Assembly: GCF_023278565.1 (NCBI RefSeq)
Contig: NC_064674.1
Coordinates: 434,001-498,000 of the forward strand
Direction: 5' to 3'
Source: Colletotrichum lupini
Lineage: Eukaryota; Ascomycota; Sordariomycetes; Glomerellales; Glomerellaceae
Length of the DNA: 64,000 bases
Shown: positions 10,854-21,970 of the stretch, one piece after another
How positions within the stretch are numbered: position 1 is the first letter of the stretch
Layout: every line of letters starts with the position of its first letter
Notes under the pieces: model-generated
The model's input: only the letters and a program-made list of their open reading frames with translations
What the model was told of the DNA's origin: nothing
Databases searched by the model: none
Translations under genes and position numbers: made by a program

Positions 10854-11673
10854 GGTTCCAAGCGCCTGCAGTTCGTAATTCGTGATTGTGGTTCATGATC
10901 TCGTGCGAAAAACATCCCATGACGAACTTTCCGTCAATTACTGCGCGTCACATCCGGATTCGTCAAAGCGCGCAGCTCCACGTTGAAGGATCAAGATGCC
11001 TGCGATGCACAAGCTGTATGCATCCTGGGCCATCGATCGCGCTTCCTTGTCTTCATCTGCCCCCTTCGCTAAGATGCTTTGATAGGAAGTTACCTGAGGA
11101 AGGATTGACGCTGTATTGGCTACCGACCGGGGTGACCTCTCAAGTTATTGAACATGTCGGCGTTGACGCCTGGGGGAATGGCGACGTCTCTCTCGCCAGC
11201 CTCCATTACTGGACTGGATTGCGTCGCAGCACGAACTTCCTCCAAGCTCCGATAAACGCTTACCCTGATCCGAGCATTAAAGTATTTCTTCTTGGCTCCT
11301 CTTGGCTCCTTGAGCCTTTTGACCAGCCTCGTGTGTCAATTACAGAAATGTGTGCTGTGCCCTCACTGCATCTCAGCTCGCCACCCTCGCGCGTCAGGCA
11401 AAGTGCCGTACTTTCTCAGCAATAAAGTCGCCAATTGTTAAGGTTCTTTACGAGATTGGGGTCGAAGTAGCATCGGTGACTGAATGCCTCGTGGTATGCT
11501 GGGCTGTGAAAGCGTGATAGCCGGCTACTTCGCGGGATTACGGTGTCGACTGAGGCTAAGATTGAGGCTCTCTCTCTCTCTCGCTATCCCGCCCCCTCAC
11601 AGGGAAGCGCCGAACCCTTTCTGCAAAGAATCGCATGAAAAGTTTCGGGAAAGGAGACGTCGTTCAACGGATT
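10854..11673. other. No supported gene
   Basis: A plus-strand frame at 10886-11425 stays open for 179 codons but has mixed codon use and no conserved pattern. A CT microsatellite lies near 11570-11583. Confidence 0.4.
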
Positions 11674-12529
11674 TCATATATGGCTTTGAGAGAGCGTGGC
11701 AGCGGCAGCGATGATCTCAACAGCATAGTCAAGATTGTTCGGCTGTATGGGACTCTGTTGTCATGTTATACGTTAGATGATTCGTAATTATTCAGAGAAT
11801 GAAAAATAAAGACCCGAAAACCAAGGACCAATACTCAAGGAGACAGACAGGCAAGGACTTACCTTGATGGCAGCGACGGGCTGCATCGTTTTGAGCTTAC
11901 GCAACCACTGAGGGTAGGACAGGACGTAGCCTTTGATGAGAGGCACACTGTCAGGTCTTTGTCGAGAAAGTCTTAGAAGTGAGGAGACTGGATCTAAGAC
12001 TGATAGCGGTACAGGACTCAATGCCGATCGTTATCGTTGACTAGAAGAAGACTCGACTTGCGCTTGACTCCACGAAGAAGCCAGTTGGGTGTCTTGTTCC
12101 CAGAGGCTCATTCGCAGGCCACCACGAGGATGCCGATGGCACTCGCTTTGTCGCTTCTTATGTGTCCGCAGAGGAGGTTTATAATCAAGCCGCTGGGGAA
12201 TTGACCGGGCGCGAGCATGAGGAGACTGGCAATGAGTTCTCTCATCTGGTGAACCGACCGGTGCGCCATGTGGTTGAGTAGTGGCAACAAGTACTGCGCA
12301 GAGACTTGGCTGTGTTGTATAAATGCTTCGGGATGCTCGGGTGTTGTTCTTCAACAACTTTGAAGTCTGACAGACTTTGACGTCCTCGAGGGCTCGAGTT
12401 CTCGGAGACCTGTGGTTCCTGCCGTAGTGGGTTCTGTGGATGCTTGGGTGTACCCTTTGATTGATTCTGAAAATGTTGAGGCTGGAGATGATTTGGCGAA
12501 CCTGACTTGATGGATGACTCGTTCGACAT
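11674..12529 (-). CDS. 3' exons of a multi-exon gene of unknown function
   Basis: Two exons are well supported. 11863-11999 encodes LSRQRPDSVPLIKGYVLSYP and ends AAIK at a perfect GTAAGT donor. 11674-11754 encodes SPIQPNNLDYAVEIIAAAAT and ends SHI-stop after a CAACAG acceptor (intron 11755-11862, 108 nt, CTAAC branch site, phase 0). Upstream, MSLWEQDTQLASSW (ATG at 12111) can splice in with phase 1. Further upstream two other frames look coding: YLLPLLNHMAHRSVHQMREL ending VVACE-stop at about 12110, and a low-complexity Gln/Pro/Ser leader beginning MSNESS at 12529. How these upstream pieces join is not settled. No domain recognised. Confidence 0.45.
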
Positions 12530-12762
12530 CAGTGAGAGGATACGGGTGGATGGATAAGGCGGGGGCCGGTTCGAGATTGAGACGAGTGTCGGTATTCCTT
12601 CAACCTTTAGATGGCGTCAACACGTGGTCACATCTATCCGAATATTCCCCTCATATGCGCCTATGGGTAGTTAGGAACACGTTGGAAGTTGGAGGAATAC
12701 TGGCGACGGACATACTGACACATCGTCAATGGGAATAAGTATCAGGTGCCTGGGAAATACAC

Positions 12763-12955
12763 TTTCGTTCTGCCATTGAACTGTGAAGATCTCAATCGCC
12801 GCGGATAAGGAAAAGGAAGAAACCGCCATGGTCGCGGGTTGAGCGCCTTGTTCGGACGGCTCTGAATCTTCAGAGTCTCCGGAGTCCGGAGAAATTGGCG
12901 AGAGGTCAGGCCCTAGCGCGGCGAGTGGCTCGGGTGCTATGATTGAAAAGCTCAT
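12763..12955 (-). CDS. Coding exon, probably of a neighbouring multi-exon gene
   Basis: ATG at 12955 opens MSFSIIAPEPLAALGPDLSP and continues through an acidic SGDSEDSEPSEQG stretch to VQWQNE, ending at a GTGTAT donor. Codon use is good. It may belong with the exons on either side on the same strand; no join is provable by eye. Confidence 0.4.
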
Positions 12956-13575
12956 ATTGTCCAGCAATCTGTTGCTAGGTAGGCTGTCATGCACGGCTGC
13001 CTGCGATCTCCTTAGTTTCTTCTTCTTCTTTTGAGGAAGAAGGGGGCTGTCATCGTACGTTCGTTTGATTGGCGATAGAATTTTGGGAGAAGGAGCAGAG
13101 ATGCCTCAACGGCTAGCTGAACGCCCTCTGCCCTTGAAGGGATGCTTCGGAGCCTTTCAAGTCAAGGCTTGGGGCGTATCGGCCAGAGCCGTTTATCGTC
13201 TGCGGCGCCACAGGGTCAGCATGATGCAAGACTTTCTGAAGGGCTTGCGCCGACAAATCATGTGAGTGGAGGGCTCGGGGGCTGAGATGCGATATTTACT
13301 TCTGACCCCCCGCCCGGTTGAAGGGAAGTGCTCCGTTCCCCCCGTTGAAGGGGAAAGGCTTCATTACCCCCGTGTCGATGGGAAGCGCATAAAAGCAGCG
13401 CAGCGATCGAACGCCCTGTCTCTTACAGCCCACAGCGTCGTGACTGCCCAAGCGACCCCATAGGCGATTACGTCTCGGCCGGCGGCGACATCTCCGCAAG
13501 CATGCAGCGTATACAATAACGTGCAGTATTCCACTTTTATTAGTGGAAGCTATGATCAATTAGCAATCTGCAAAC

Positions 13576-14430
13576 CTTCGAGATAAGAGCCTTGGAAAGG
13601 TGTTCCAGAGCTTGTAGGTTGGAGAGGCTGCGAAATGTGATGGGCTGGTTGCGGTGGTTCTGTGCTCCGCGAAACAAACGCACCTCAAGGTCTTCCCGGC
13701 TCTCCCTGAGCACTTCATTAATCTTCTCAATGGTATTGAGTTCATGCTCACAGCGGTTGAAGGAAGCAAGAGCGCTATTGGGCAGCTGCTTGGTTCTCGA
13801 GTTTGAAGCCGTCGAGGAACCATTCACCCGTCTGATCCATCATCCAAGTATTTGTGTTGAATAGATGCTCACCTCCAGCGCCTTGTTCTTGGCGATCTCG
13901 AAACTAGCCGTGATAAGGATGCAGTCAGTAATAATTTCACGACGCAGTCTTTCCGAGATGCGATCCGCCTGCTTGAGGAGTCCAAGGAGACAGCTGATGT
14001 CGTGCCGTCACCGCAGATATCTATCTTGTGTAGTCGTAGCTCTAGCGATTGCCGGCAATCAACCTGCGCAACTTTGTCATGCTCTCTTCGCGCTTCAACC
14101 AATTTTGCTCCGACTCCCTACCCTCAAAGTACATCATCTTTTCCCTAAAAATGTCGTCTAATTCGCGCCGGGCGTTGGCATATGACAGCTCGACCTCGCT
14201 TCGCGTTTCGGGGGCTGGAGTAACGGGGCATTCGCTCGCAATGGAGTCATGACCCCATTGCGGTTTTGAGTTTGCATCCCGCGGAGCTACGTGATGATCA
14301 GTTGGTGTCTGGAGAGGAGAAGTTAAAGTTGAAAGGTCCAGATCCGACGACGAAGAATAAGATGAAGCCTCAAAGAATGGAAGAAAGGCGGAAGGGAAAC
14401 GGCCCGTCAAGGGATCGAGGATGATGGGAA
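13576..14430 (-). CDS. Multi-exon helical (coiled-coil-like) protein, ends unresolved
   Basis: Three exons share one continuous amphipathic helix pattern: 14064 to about 14430 (Ser-rich leader, then ELSYANARRELDDIFREKMM), 13873-13993 (CLLGLLKQADRISERLRREI through KNKALE) and 13576-13785 (LPNSALASFNRCEHELNTIE through ALISK). Introns are 13994-14063 (70 nt, weak GTTGAT donor) and 13786-13872 (87 nt, GTGAGC donor, phase 0). The last exon ends at a GTTTGC donor, so the gene continues. No ATG is visible for the first exon; codons are still open to about 14430. Function unknown. Confidence 0.45.
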
Positions 14431-14639
14431 AATACCTTGAAGAGGGATGGTATCCCTATCACAGGGTAGACGGTTCAAACCGTCCGGTTCTTTGGGTGAC
14501 GAAGGGTCAATTGCTGTCTATCGACTGCCTCTGGGTCTTGGTGTGAATGGGGATTCTAACCGTAAATTCGAGGTACAATTGGGGGTCTGGTTGAGGGTTG
14601 CTCTTGACTCTGGGTCGAACTGGACTTGCAATCCGACAG

Positions 14640-14935
14640 GATGAATGGAGAGATCGGAAGAAGGGGTAGACGAGAAAGAGGTAAGCCGAAATAGAGGGAA
14701 GGTGAGAAAGAGGGAAGGTAAGAAAGAAGGGAAAGTAAAAGGGAAGAAAGGAAAGAGAAGAGAATTAAAAGAAGAAAGAGGGAGGTAAAAAGGGGGGAAA
14801 GCAAAAGGGAACGAGGTTGAGAGAGGAAAGGCAAAAGGGAAGGTGAGAAAAGGGGAAAACTAATGAGAGGGAAAGTAAGAGGAAGGGAAGGTAAGAGGGT
14901 GACAAGGAAGGAAGGATGGATGGCGAGGAGGCGAC
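14640..14935. repeat. ~290-bp polypurine tract with GGGAAGGTRAGAAAGA-like units
   Basis: The plus strand is more than 90 percent A+G over about 290 bp. Short units of 14-18 bp (GGGAAGGTGAGAAAGA and variants) recur. Such homopurine tracts can form triplex DNA. No coding signal. Confidence 0.75.
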
Positions 14936-16037
14936 ATAGCTGCCATTGCCTGCAAACTGGTGATGTGCCTGAGGGGATTCCCTGGAGCACCAAAGCTGCG
15001 GTTAGTACGTACATGCGCTGCTGTCAGATCGACACCAGGAGCAACGCCGTCGCAAGTAGGACAATTTCAAGGTTTGCCCTATTCAACACCGTTGCTTCCG
15101 TCAAGTCTGCCGATACTAAGATTGGAAATGCTCGTGTCAAGTGCTGGCAGCACCATCGCCGAAGGTGGGAAAAGTTGGATTGCTTGCACGACGTAACAGC
15201 ATTATTGCTGCTATTCAGTCTGCTGCTGTCAGGTCCCAGGATGCTGTTGGGAAAAGATGCCAGCAGCACATACGAGGACCGTGCCATGCCGCCCACCTTT
15301 GACGTCTCCTGCCAATGATCCAGGGGAAGCACCTGCATCGAAAGTTCATTTGCTGGCTGCATTCACATTCCTCTCTGAAATATCCCGCCTCGTCCATCCA
15401 AGCCATTTTATTTGCTGCGCAACACCTTCCACGAACAGCGTCGCCGGTACCATCCGTGGACTTTGACATCCCATCCCTATCTTGCTGTGCATCACAAGCA
15501 TCCATCTAAAAAAATGTGGTTATCGCAATTCTCATGGCCTCGAAGTGAGGCTAACTGCCCTAAGCCTGTGGGCTAAGCTTTGCTGCATGTCGAGCTGGTA
15601 ACTTTGTCGTGTCACTACCAGCACCTTTCAAGTCTCCACTCATACCAAAATGTTGGTATGCTCGATGATGGAGAGTTCTCAACAAGGTAGGCTCCCATGT
15701 CACTCAAAGCAGTGGAAGTCACCAGTGTGAGTTGGACACTTTTCGCTTGTATAAAAGTCTGGTAGGTGGCTTGATAGTGGCGGCGTTGCCGGAGAATACA
15801 AGCCACACGACTCTGTAAGTGGTTCCGGGCCGGCGTGCCCAAAAAACTAGATATTTTTGATTTCATTGAGCGACGGGCACTCAGACTTCGGCATCTGTGA
15901 GGGTACGTACTTTACCCAACACAGGCAACGAAAAGTGAGGGAAGCAAGCGCCGCAGCCACTATCCTGCTGCAGCCTCCACGTCGGGTGCACCTCGGCGCC
16001 CACCAGTCCCAGCCCCAGGACCAGGCTCATTTTCCAT
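14936..16037. other. No supported gene
   Basis: Open frames here are short and lack plausible starts or splice sites. A CAGCA/TGCTG-rich patch at 15190-15270 resembles the one at 10.3 kb. Confidence 0.4.
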
Positions 16038-16530
16038 TCATTTCGTCTCTCGCATCTCCACCTCGCACCCACGCCTTGCGACATACGAAATGATGGTCAT
16101 TATGTCTTTGAGCTTGTAGCCTGTAAAAACCCCCCACGAGTCTGCTGACTGCTGCACCCATTCTTCAATTCGGAGGAAGATGGTCCCAGCCCAACGGCGG
16201 GACAAGCCACATTTTGGCTGCTCCTTTGAATCGAACCGAGCAGCGTCTTCCACAAGCACGTCTGGGTTGAGGTGACGGAGAGAAATTGTGGTCTTGGTGG
16301 ACTTGGGAATTGATCGTTCAAGGGTCAGGATGGGTGAGAGTGATGGATGCAGATGTTGCAATTGGCTGGATCATGATTCAGGTCCGCCACCGCGCGAGAG
16401 AGACGAGCGAAATGTACATTCAGGCCTTGCAAAACCTTACACAGCTGCGAAAGAAGACAAGCAGGGCTCAAAAGATTAGAAGACGAGCACGCACACGCTC
16501 CCGACTTGTCGCTGTTCTTTTGGGTGGCAT
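16038..16530 (-). CDS. Probable multi-exon gene, small basic protein
   Basis: Exon 1 (16495-16530) encodes MPPKRTATSRER. The intron (16445-16494, 50 nt) has GTGCGT, a TCTAAT branch site and TTCGCAG. Exon 2 starts at 16444 (LCKVLQGLNVHFARLSRAVA) and includes a CNICIHHSH stretch that could bind metal. A second coding block in another frame (about 16275 down to TGA at 16038) encodes ISLRHLNPDVLVEDAARFDS and ends EMRETK, so another intron near 16.28-16.43 kb is needed; its ends are uncertain. No family recognised. Confidence 0.45.
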
Positions 16531-17616
16531 ATTGTGTGCGGGCTGTTTGTTTTGCCCGCCTCATTCAATCGCAATGGTGGCGACCATCTTGCTCTGAGCG
16601 AGTGCCATTCGGAGTTCGGAGGGGAGGGAGGTGTGGGAGGTCATTTCAAGGTTAAGGTGGCTGAAGCTAGCTGAGCTAGATGCAAGGTTGTGGCCCACTC
16701 TCGCACTGCCTTGGGTCGAATCAAAGGTGGGCAGTGACATGGCAGATTTGGTTGCTCAAGTTGCTGAGTCATAGGCTGCCCAAGCTCGGGCAGCCAACCC
16801 GTGAATCTTATGCCCAATGCGAAGTATACCGACCAAAGCAATATATATCTATCGGATAGGTGTATAATCATGTTGCACACTGCAACGTGATTATGCACTT
16901 AGACGCAAAACTCAAGTGTCTGTGCGTCGAGTCCCACTACTCACACTCCAATGCACTAGACGCAAAATGAGAACTAGCCACTGACGCTTGAGATGCTGCC
17001 GCGACACACACTTTGCTTGGGTGATCGAAAGACACCACGACTCTTTCAACAGCTTCAACCTCAAACTTCATCGTCTTTTTGCACATGGATACCATCAATC
17101 AGCGCTGCGTCGCAGGCTGGTTGTAGCGCCCGACTCGGCAGTCCTGTCTCAAGCATTCTGGGATGGGTCCTGGGAAAGCTCAACGTTGATGGCAAAACAT
17201 CGCAGCCACATAAAATTGGTCTTGGATGATAGTCTGGCGATTGAGTCATTACAGCCGTTGAGTACTGTCTGAAGCTGACGATCTGTCTGCGATGTCCGCC
17301 AATGGATGTACGGAAACATCAAGCAAAGGAGTCATGGTCTCGAGAATGGGTCAAACCAACGTCATCTTGCGAAAAGTTGTTTGTCCTACGTACTCGTCCA
17401 AGATACAGTATAACGATGTTACGGCCTGCCAACCAGAGCTACACGCCTTGCTGTTTGCTTCTCCAGACAACACGGTGCACCAGAACAGATGTATTAAACC
17501 CAAATGCGTGGTTTAAAGTCTTCCGCCCGTAATCATTCTCGTGTCCCGGCTCCCGCAACTCTGAGTACTAGTTCCAGAGAAAAGTGATATGAGGGCAGTG
17601 TCCTTCTGACACGACG
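16531..17616. other. No supported gene
   Basis: The plus-strand reading at 16430-16597 ends in a hydrophobic segment but overlaps the better-supported minus-strand gene. From 16640 to 17616 only short, poor frames are present. Confidence 0.4.
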
Positions 17617-18147
17617 TCAATCACTGGCAGAGAGACCGTCTCCCTTTTCCTCCTCAAGTGCCATGAGCAGCTGACGAGCTGAGTTGACTATCATGATAAG
17701 GGCAATCTCGACGTTGCTGGCGTTCTTTGGTGATGCCGACATGATCTCGTCAGTCTCGAGTGAGAGAATGTTGCTGCACAGGGTGGCAATCATGGTGGTG
17801 GTGTCCGGCGGGGTGTGGGGGCCAGGGTCGGGGCTGGAGTCGCTGGCGTAAGGCTGGTTCGCAGATTCGAAGAGACAGGTCTGGGTATCAGAACTGCAGT
17901 TCATCTTGACTGTCTTGGACGGACGGGGATTATGGTTGGTATCATCGGGCGAACGAGTTCTTCTTCGGCAGGATATTGATAACTGAGAAAGATTGTCTGT
18001 ACATCCTGCAATAACGTTAGCCACGGTGATCCCCGGGGCTGCTGGCTGTAGGATCAGAGGAGCGAGCGGGAAAGAAGAATGCAAAGGTAGGGAACGCGTC
18101 AAGTGGGCAAGGGGGAATAAGAGATACCTACCGTCTTGACCAGTCAT
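17617..18147 (-). CDS. Two-exon gene, 134-aa protein of unknown function
   Basis: A 16-nt first exon (18132-18147, MTGQD) is followed by an intron (18006-18131, 126 nt) with GTAGGT, a perfect GGCTAAC branch site and ATTGCAG. Exon 2 (17617-18005) encodes CTDNLSQLSISCRRRTRSPD, a disordered middle rich in Asp/Pro/Thr, then a C-terminal amphipathic helical domain (TTMIATLCSNILSLETDEIM through MALEEEKGDG). An unspliced reading is also open. Coding quality of exon 2 is high. Upstream exons beyond 18147 are possible. Confidence 0.55.
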   Translation of the reverse strand: MTGQDGRYLLFPLAHLTRSLPLHSSFPLAPLILQPAAPGITVANVIAGCTDNLSQLSISCRRRTRSPDDTNHNPRPSKTVKMNCSSDTQTCLFESANQPYASDSSPDPGPHTPPDTTTMIATLCSNILSLETDEIMSASPKNASNVEIALIMIVNSARQLLMALEEEKGDGLSASD

Positions 18148-19656
18148 GATGCGTATATTCCTGCGAAGTGCAGTGCTGGCCACGCTACTTGCGATCGGTG
18201 GCGGTTGGGTGATGCTGGGCGAAGGTGTGTGATGTTTGTGCTTGTCTCGTTTGCGCAGCGGCGGGCAGGCGATGTAAGAGAAAGTGGAGAGAATGGTATT
18301 GAATGGCGAGTCTGCACGATAACGTTTGGGTGTACTGTTGAACGAACGAAGTCTTTCAAGTAGGGCATGGACGAGTTGCAATCTGCTCTGGGTTACGTGA
18401 AGGGCAAGAGACAGATGGAGAAGGAGAAAAGCTCAGATGGACAGCAGTTCCAGGTCGTTCCACCTCATTGCAGAAGAGGGAGTCGGCATATCTGGTTCCG
18501 CGACCTCTTGGAAGTACCTTACGGAAGGAAGACAAATTGGAAAGAAGTAGCGGCAAGGACTTGTCTGAACAAGAATGGTGCCCGGAGAGAAGAAGGAAGT
18601 GTCTTATCATGTAGGAGGTAGGAGTCAAAATACAAAAGGTGACGACATCAATGGAAAGCGCAGGAAAGCATGAGAGGTGGGGAACGTACCTTACCTCACG
18701 TCGGGTACGAGTGATTATGACAGGGAAGAAAATTGAGGCGAGGCGAGGAAGGAGACAGACCCGTGCCCACCTCCTGGACGATGAATTATGCTGCGCCCTG
18801 CATGTGACCGCCTCAAGTGATCTTGTCACGCCGTCTGAGGTCAAGTACGTAGATACCTAACGTACCTGTCAAGGTAAGGTAGCTATCAGTGAAGAAAGGA
18901 CATATGTTCTACGGAGGAAAGAAGCTGTGAGTTCCACATCCGTGCTTCCGGTCCAATTGGTCCTCGATTCACGTGTGGAAAGCTCCACGTATTTAACCTT
19001 CCATGAATAATGGAAAAGCCAGTACTCGGAACTACGTATTCCAGAAACGCATGGAAGATCAGGTCTCGTGTCCTGGTACTGGACTTGCCTCGAAGTCCAA
19101 GCCTGTCATTCCATCCCGGAGCCTGCCAAAAATCTGCTCAGCCGCAATTTTAATCCCCTTGCCATTTTCCAGTCACTTCCCGAGTCCAGATCCTGACTGC
19201 CATTCTTCCCTATTGTACCAAACTCACAGAGGCTGGTACGTTCTCGGAATGCTTCTGCTTACAACATCATTATCCTTTCATTTTAGTTCAACTTGCCAGG
19301 ATAAGTGAATGCCAGGTAGTTTCCACGACTTTCTCCGAGGTGGACTGGGAGACAGCTCCCTCGCCTTATCTTCCTGTCCAAGCAGCTTCCTCTAGTCATG
19401 TCTGGCAGTATTGAGACGCCTGTCCAAGCACCTAGCACCGGGGGCCATGGATTCCTGTCATCAATTGCGCACTTTGTCAGTCTGTTTCCATCTCAGTCCC
19501 CGTCTTTCCAACAAGGAGACCACATGCCAGAGAGTATATCTGCAAAGGACCTTCATTCTGCCTCAAGACATACCCATCATGTCCTGAGATGCCATGCCTG
19601 ATATGTCTCTTTCTGTCCGTCTGGTTTGACCTCCCGTCTTGATGTGAATCTGGGCT
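18148..19656. other. No supported gene
   Basis: An 84-codon plus-strand frame at 18367 and a longer minus-strand frame overlap each other and neither has convincing splice or start signals. Composition is ordinary. Confidence 0.35.
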
Positions 19657-19865
19657 GTCCGAAGACAAGACATCTTTCCAATCTGTAGCTGTCCCAAGAC
19701 AGAAAGTTTTTCCCACCTACATCTGTCCGAAGACAAGACGTCCTTCCCTTCTAGATCTGTCTGAAGACAAAATGTTCTTGCCATCGGCATCTATCTACCT
19801 GGGATAAGACGTCCTTGCCATCTACATCTGTCTGGAGACAGAACGTTCTTCCCACCCGCGTCGAT
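19657..19865. repeat. 34-36-bp diverged tandem array, six units
   Basis: The block TCYGAAGACARRAYRTYCTT followed by CCCAYCTRCATCTG recurs every 34-36 bp: TCCGAAGACAAGACATC, TCCCAAGACAGAAAGTT, TCCGAAGACAAGACGTC, TCTGAAGACAAAATGTT, TGGGATAAGACGTCC, TCTGGAGACAGAACGTT. No coding function apparent. Confidence 0.7.
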
Positions 19866-20296
19866 GTGTCTTTCTCTCTGTCTGATAAGCTCCTTCCCGT
19901 CCGTTTCAAGACATACCTGTCTGACGTATGACTGAATCCCGTTCTGTCTTAGTCCAGAAGTCTTCCCCTTTTTGGTCCGAACTGTGCTTCCCGATTTAAT
20001 GTAAGTTACTGATCGTGAAGTACCTCTTGTAAGATCTGGCAAGTCCTCGCGCCTCTTCCTCCCATTCGAGTTGAGCATTGTAGACGCCACGTAGATCTGT
20101 ATAAGAAGTCTGACTTTCTCTAATGCCCCAGAAGACTTCTCTTCTTTTCTTCTCTCGGCCGTCAGAAACACACGCACACGCACACGCACCATTTGCCTCT
20201 TTGCGTCCCTCTCCCTCTCTCTCTCTTAGTCTTGCGTTGCTGTGTCTGTAGTAGCCGTTCTTTTCTCTACTTCTCTCACTCTCACTCACTGAGACA
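19866..20296. promoter_or_regulatory. Upstream region of the 20.3 kb gene
   Basis: Contains an (ACACGC) short repeat at about 20168-20188 and strong pyrimidine tracts at 20208-20228 and 20262-20290, a layout common in fungal promoters and 5' leaders. The ATG context is GAGACAATGTCC. No TATA box is evident. Confidence 0.4.
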
Positions 20297-21498
20297 ATGT
20301 CCGCCGCCATTCTTCTCGCCGAGTTTCGTGTTCTCTGCGTTCTTCATCAAGCCGACCCCGGACGCGCCCAGATCCCCGAGAAATGGGATACCCTGTGCCG
20401 ACAGTGGTGGTCCGAGACCCGCGATGCGGACGAGACCGAGACCGAGGAGGCCGACTGGTCTCGCTTGATTCAAGAAGCCATCCCCCCTGACCAGCTGGAC
20501 CAGGCCCTGGGCCTCATATATGAACCGGACATCGACGAAGTGACCGGTGACGCCTTGATCCGTCTGAACCGGGCGTGTTTGTCTCTGGGGCTCACCAAAC
20601 CCGTTTTCTTTCTGCTCTTCGGGGCCAACATTGCCAAGTCGACGCAGAGTCTCAAGTACCTTTCCGGGTTATGCAATCCGAGATCTGCCCCGGGCTCCGG
20701 CCACTCCCCCAACGCCGTCATCGCCGCCGTGCGCCTGGCCATGAGGCTCCGTCACAAGTCTGCCCGCGCGTTCCCTGTCCCAGTCGTTAGGGACGTCACC
20801 ACCGCTCGCAAGAGTAAGTTGATTTCTTTCACAAAGCTTCTTCAGTCACAATCCCCTCTCGCTTTGATTCTGACATGAGATGTACTACAGACCTCCAAGC
20901 TGCTGCAGCAGCAATTCCCGCCGCCGCCGCCGCCACCGCCGCCACCACAACTCCCCTCGCAGAGGAGAATGTGGAGGAGCCACGCGCTGTCCCTTCTGAG
21001 GAAGCCCGCGACAACATCAGCGCCCAGGCCCTGGAGCCCTTCCCTGACCCCAACCCCTTTGACGCTTCCCCCGTCCCCTCCCCCCGCGTCCGCTCCCCAC
21101 GCATCCACTCCCCCCAATTTAACTGGCCGGAGAATGACCTGTTTTCCGAGCTCGCGGAGGACACCGCCGCTCTGAATCTCGGCGCGTCAGAGAACGAGGA
21201 TGAGGAGATAGAGGACGGCGCGACGGGGCTTCCCGAGACTGAAGAGGAGGAAGAGGAAGAAGACCTGACCGATCATTGGGTCAGACTATGTCGGGAGCTA
21301 TCCGACCTCCCCATCCCCGATTGGGCAAAGGGTAGCACGAACATGACGTTTCAGGGCTGTCGTGTCTTGGCAACTGCCGTCGTTACCCGCGTTCTCGAGA
21401 TAGAGGCCACTGGCAAGGACATGTCGCCGGAGGAGAGGGCTTCCCCCCAGCAGCAGCAGCAACAACAACAGCATCAGCATCAGCACCACCACCAGTAA
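20297..21498 (+). CDS. Two-exon 374-aa protein, member A of an unknown paralogue pair
   Basis: Exon 1 (20297-20813) encodes 172 residues starting MSAAILLAEFRVLCVLHQAD. The intron (20814-20890, 77 nt, GTAAGT/CTACAG) is phase 1 and falls right after TTARK. Exon 2 continues NLQAAAAAIPAAAAATAATT, then a Pro-rich segment, an acidic patch (ETEEEEEEED near residue 300), a short folded block (DHWVRLCRELSDLPIPDWAK through EIEATG) and a tail of eight Gln followed by His/Gln repeats. Shared blocks with the gene at 63.2 kb: IPEKWDTLCRQWW versus IPELWQTLRKQHW, then DWSRLIQEAI versus DWVAFVKGVM, and a matching helical region before the intron. No domain recognised. Likely all-helical N-terminal domain plus disordered tail. 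Confidence 0.85.
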
Positions 21499-21970
21499 CA
21501 TCATCATCGCCACCATCTTCACCAGCAACTTTCTTGGGCCGCAGGGGCGGCATTAATTCAAAACATTCTGTTTCCCGCTCTGCATTCGTGTCTGTTTTCC
21601 ATGGTGAATATTGTATGATCGTGCCGATTACTGGTTGTTCTGATCCTTTGTTCTTGATATGTTCCACTCGTCTCATGATGTATATCTCTGAGGAGAGGAT
21701 GAAGAAGATGCGTGATCTTCATGATAGAAATCATTTTCTCTCCGGATTATATTCAATGTTTGTCTGCAAATGCAACACGTAACATGATCAAATGATTCCT
21801 CTGGATGAAGCAGCTGACAACGCTGGGCTTTTGTCATGCCACTCTTCCCCTCAAATACTGGCTATCATACGATTCCATCGTAAAAGTAAGTAGGTGAGCA
21901 GTCAGGCTCACTAAGACTTGTAGGCTTTGGTGCTCAAAACACAACTTTTCATCAAAACATGAAGTAGATC
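21499..21970. other. 3' flank of the 20.3 kb gene
   Basis: Probably the 3' untranslated region; CAT/CAC triplets continue just past the stop. No separate gene. Confidence 0.4.

Noticed and set aside
10886..11425. 179-codon plus-strand frame
   Set aside because: Codon use is random and no partner exon or conserved motif is seen.
18356..18844. 162-codon minus-strand frame continuing into the 17.6-18.1 kb gene
   Set aside because: No start codon and no splice join to that gene that keeps the frame; Arg/Cys/Ser-rich composition suggests a shadow.
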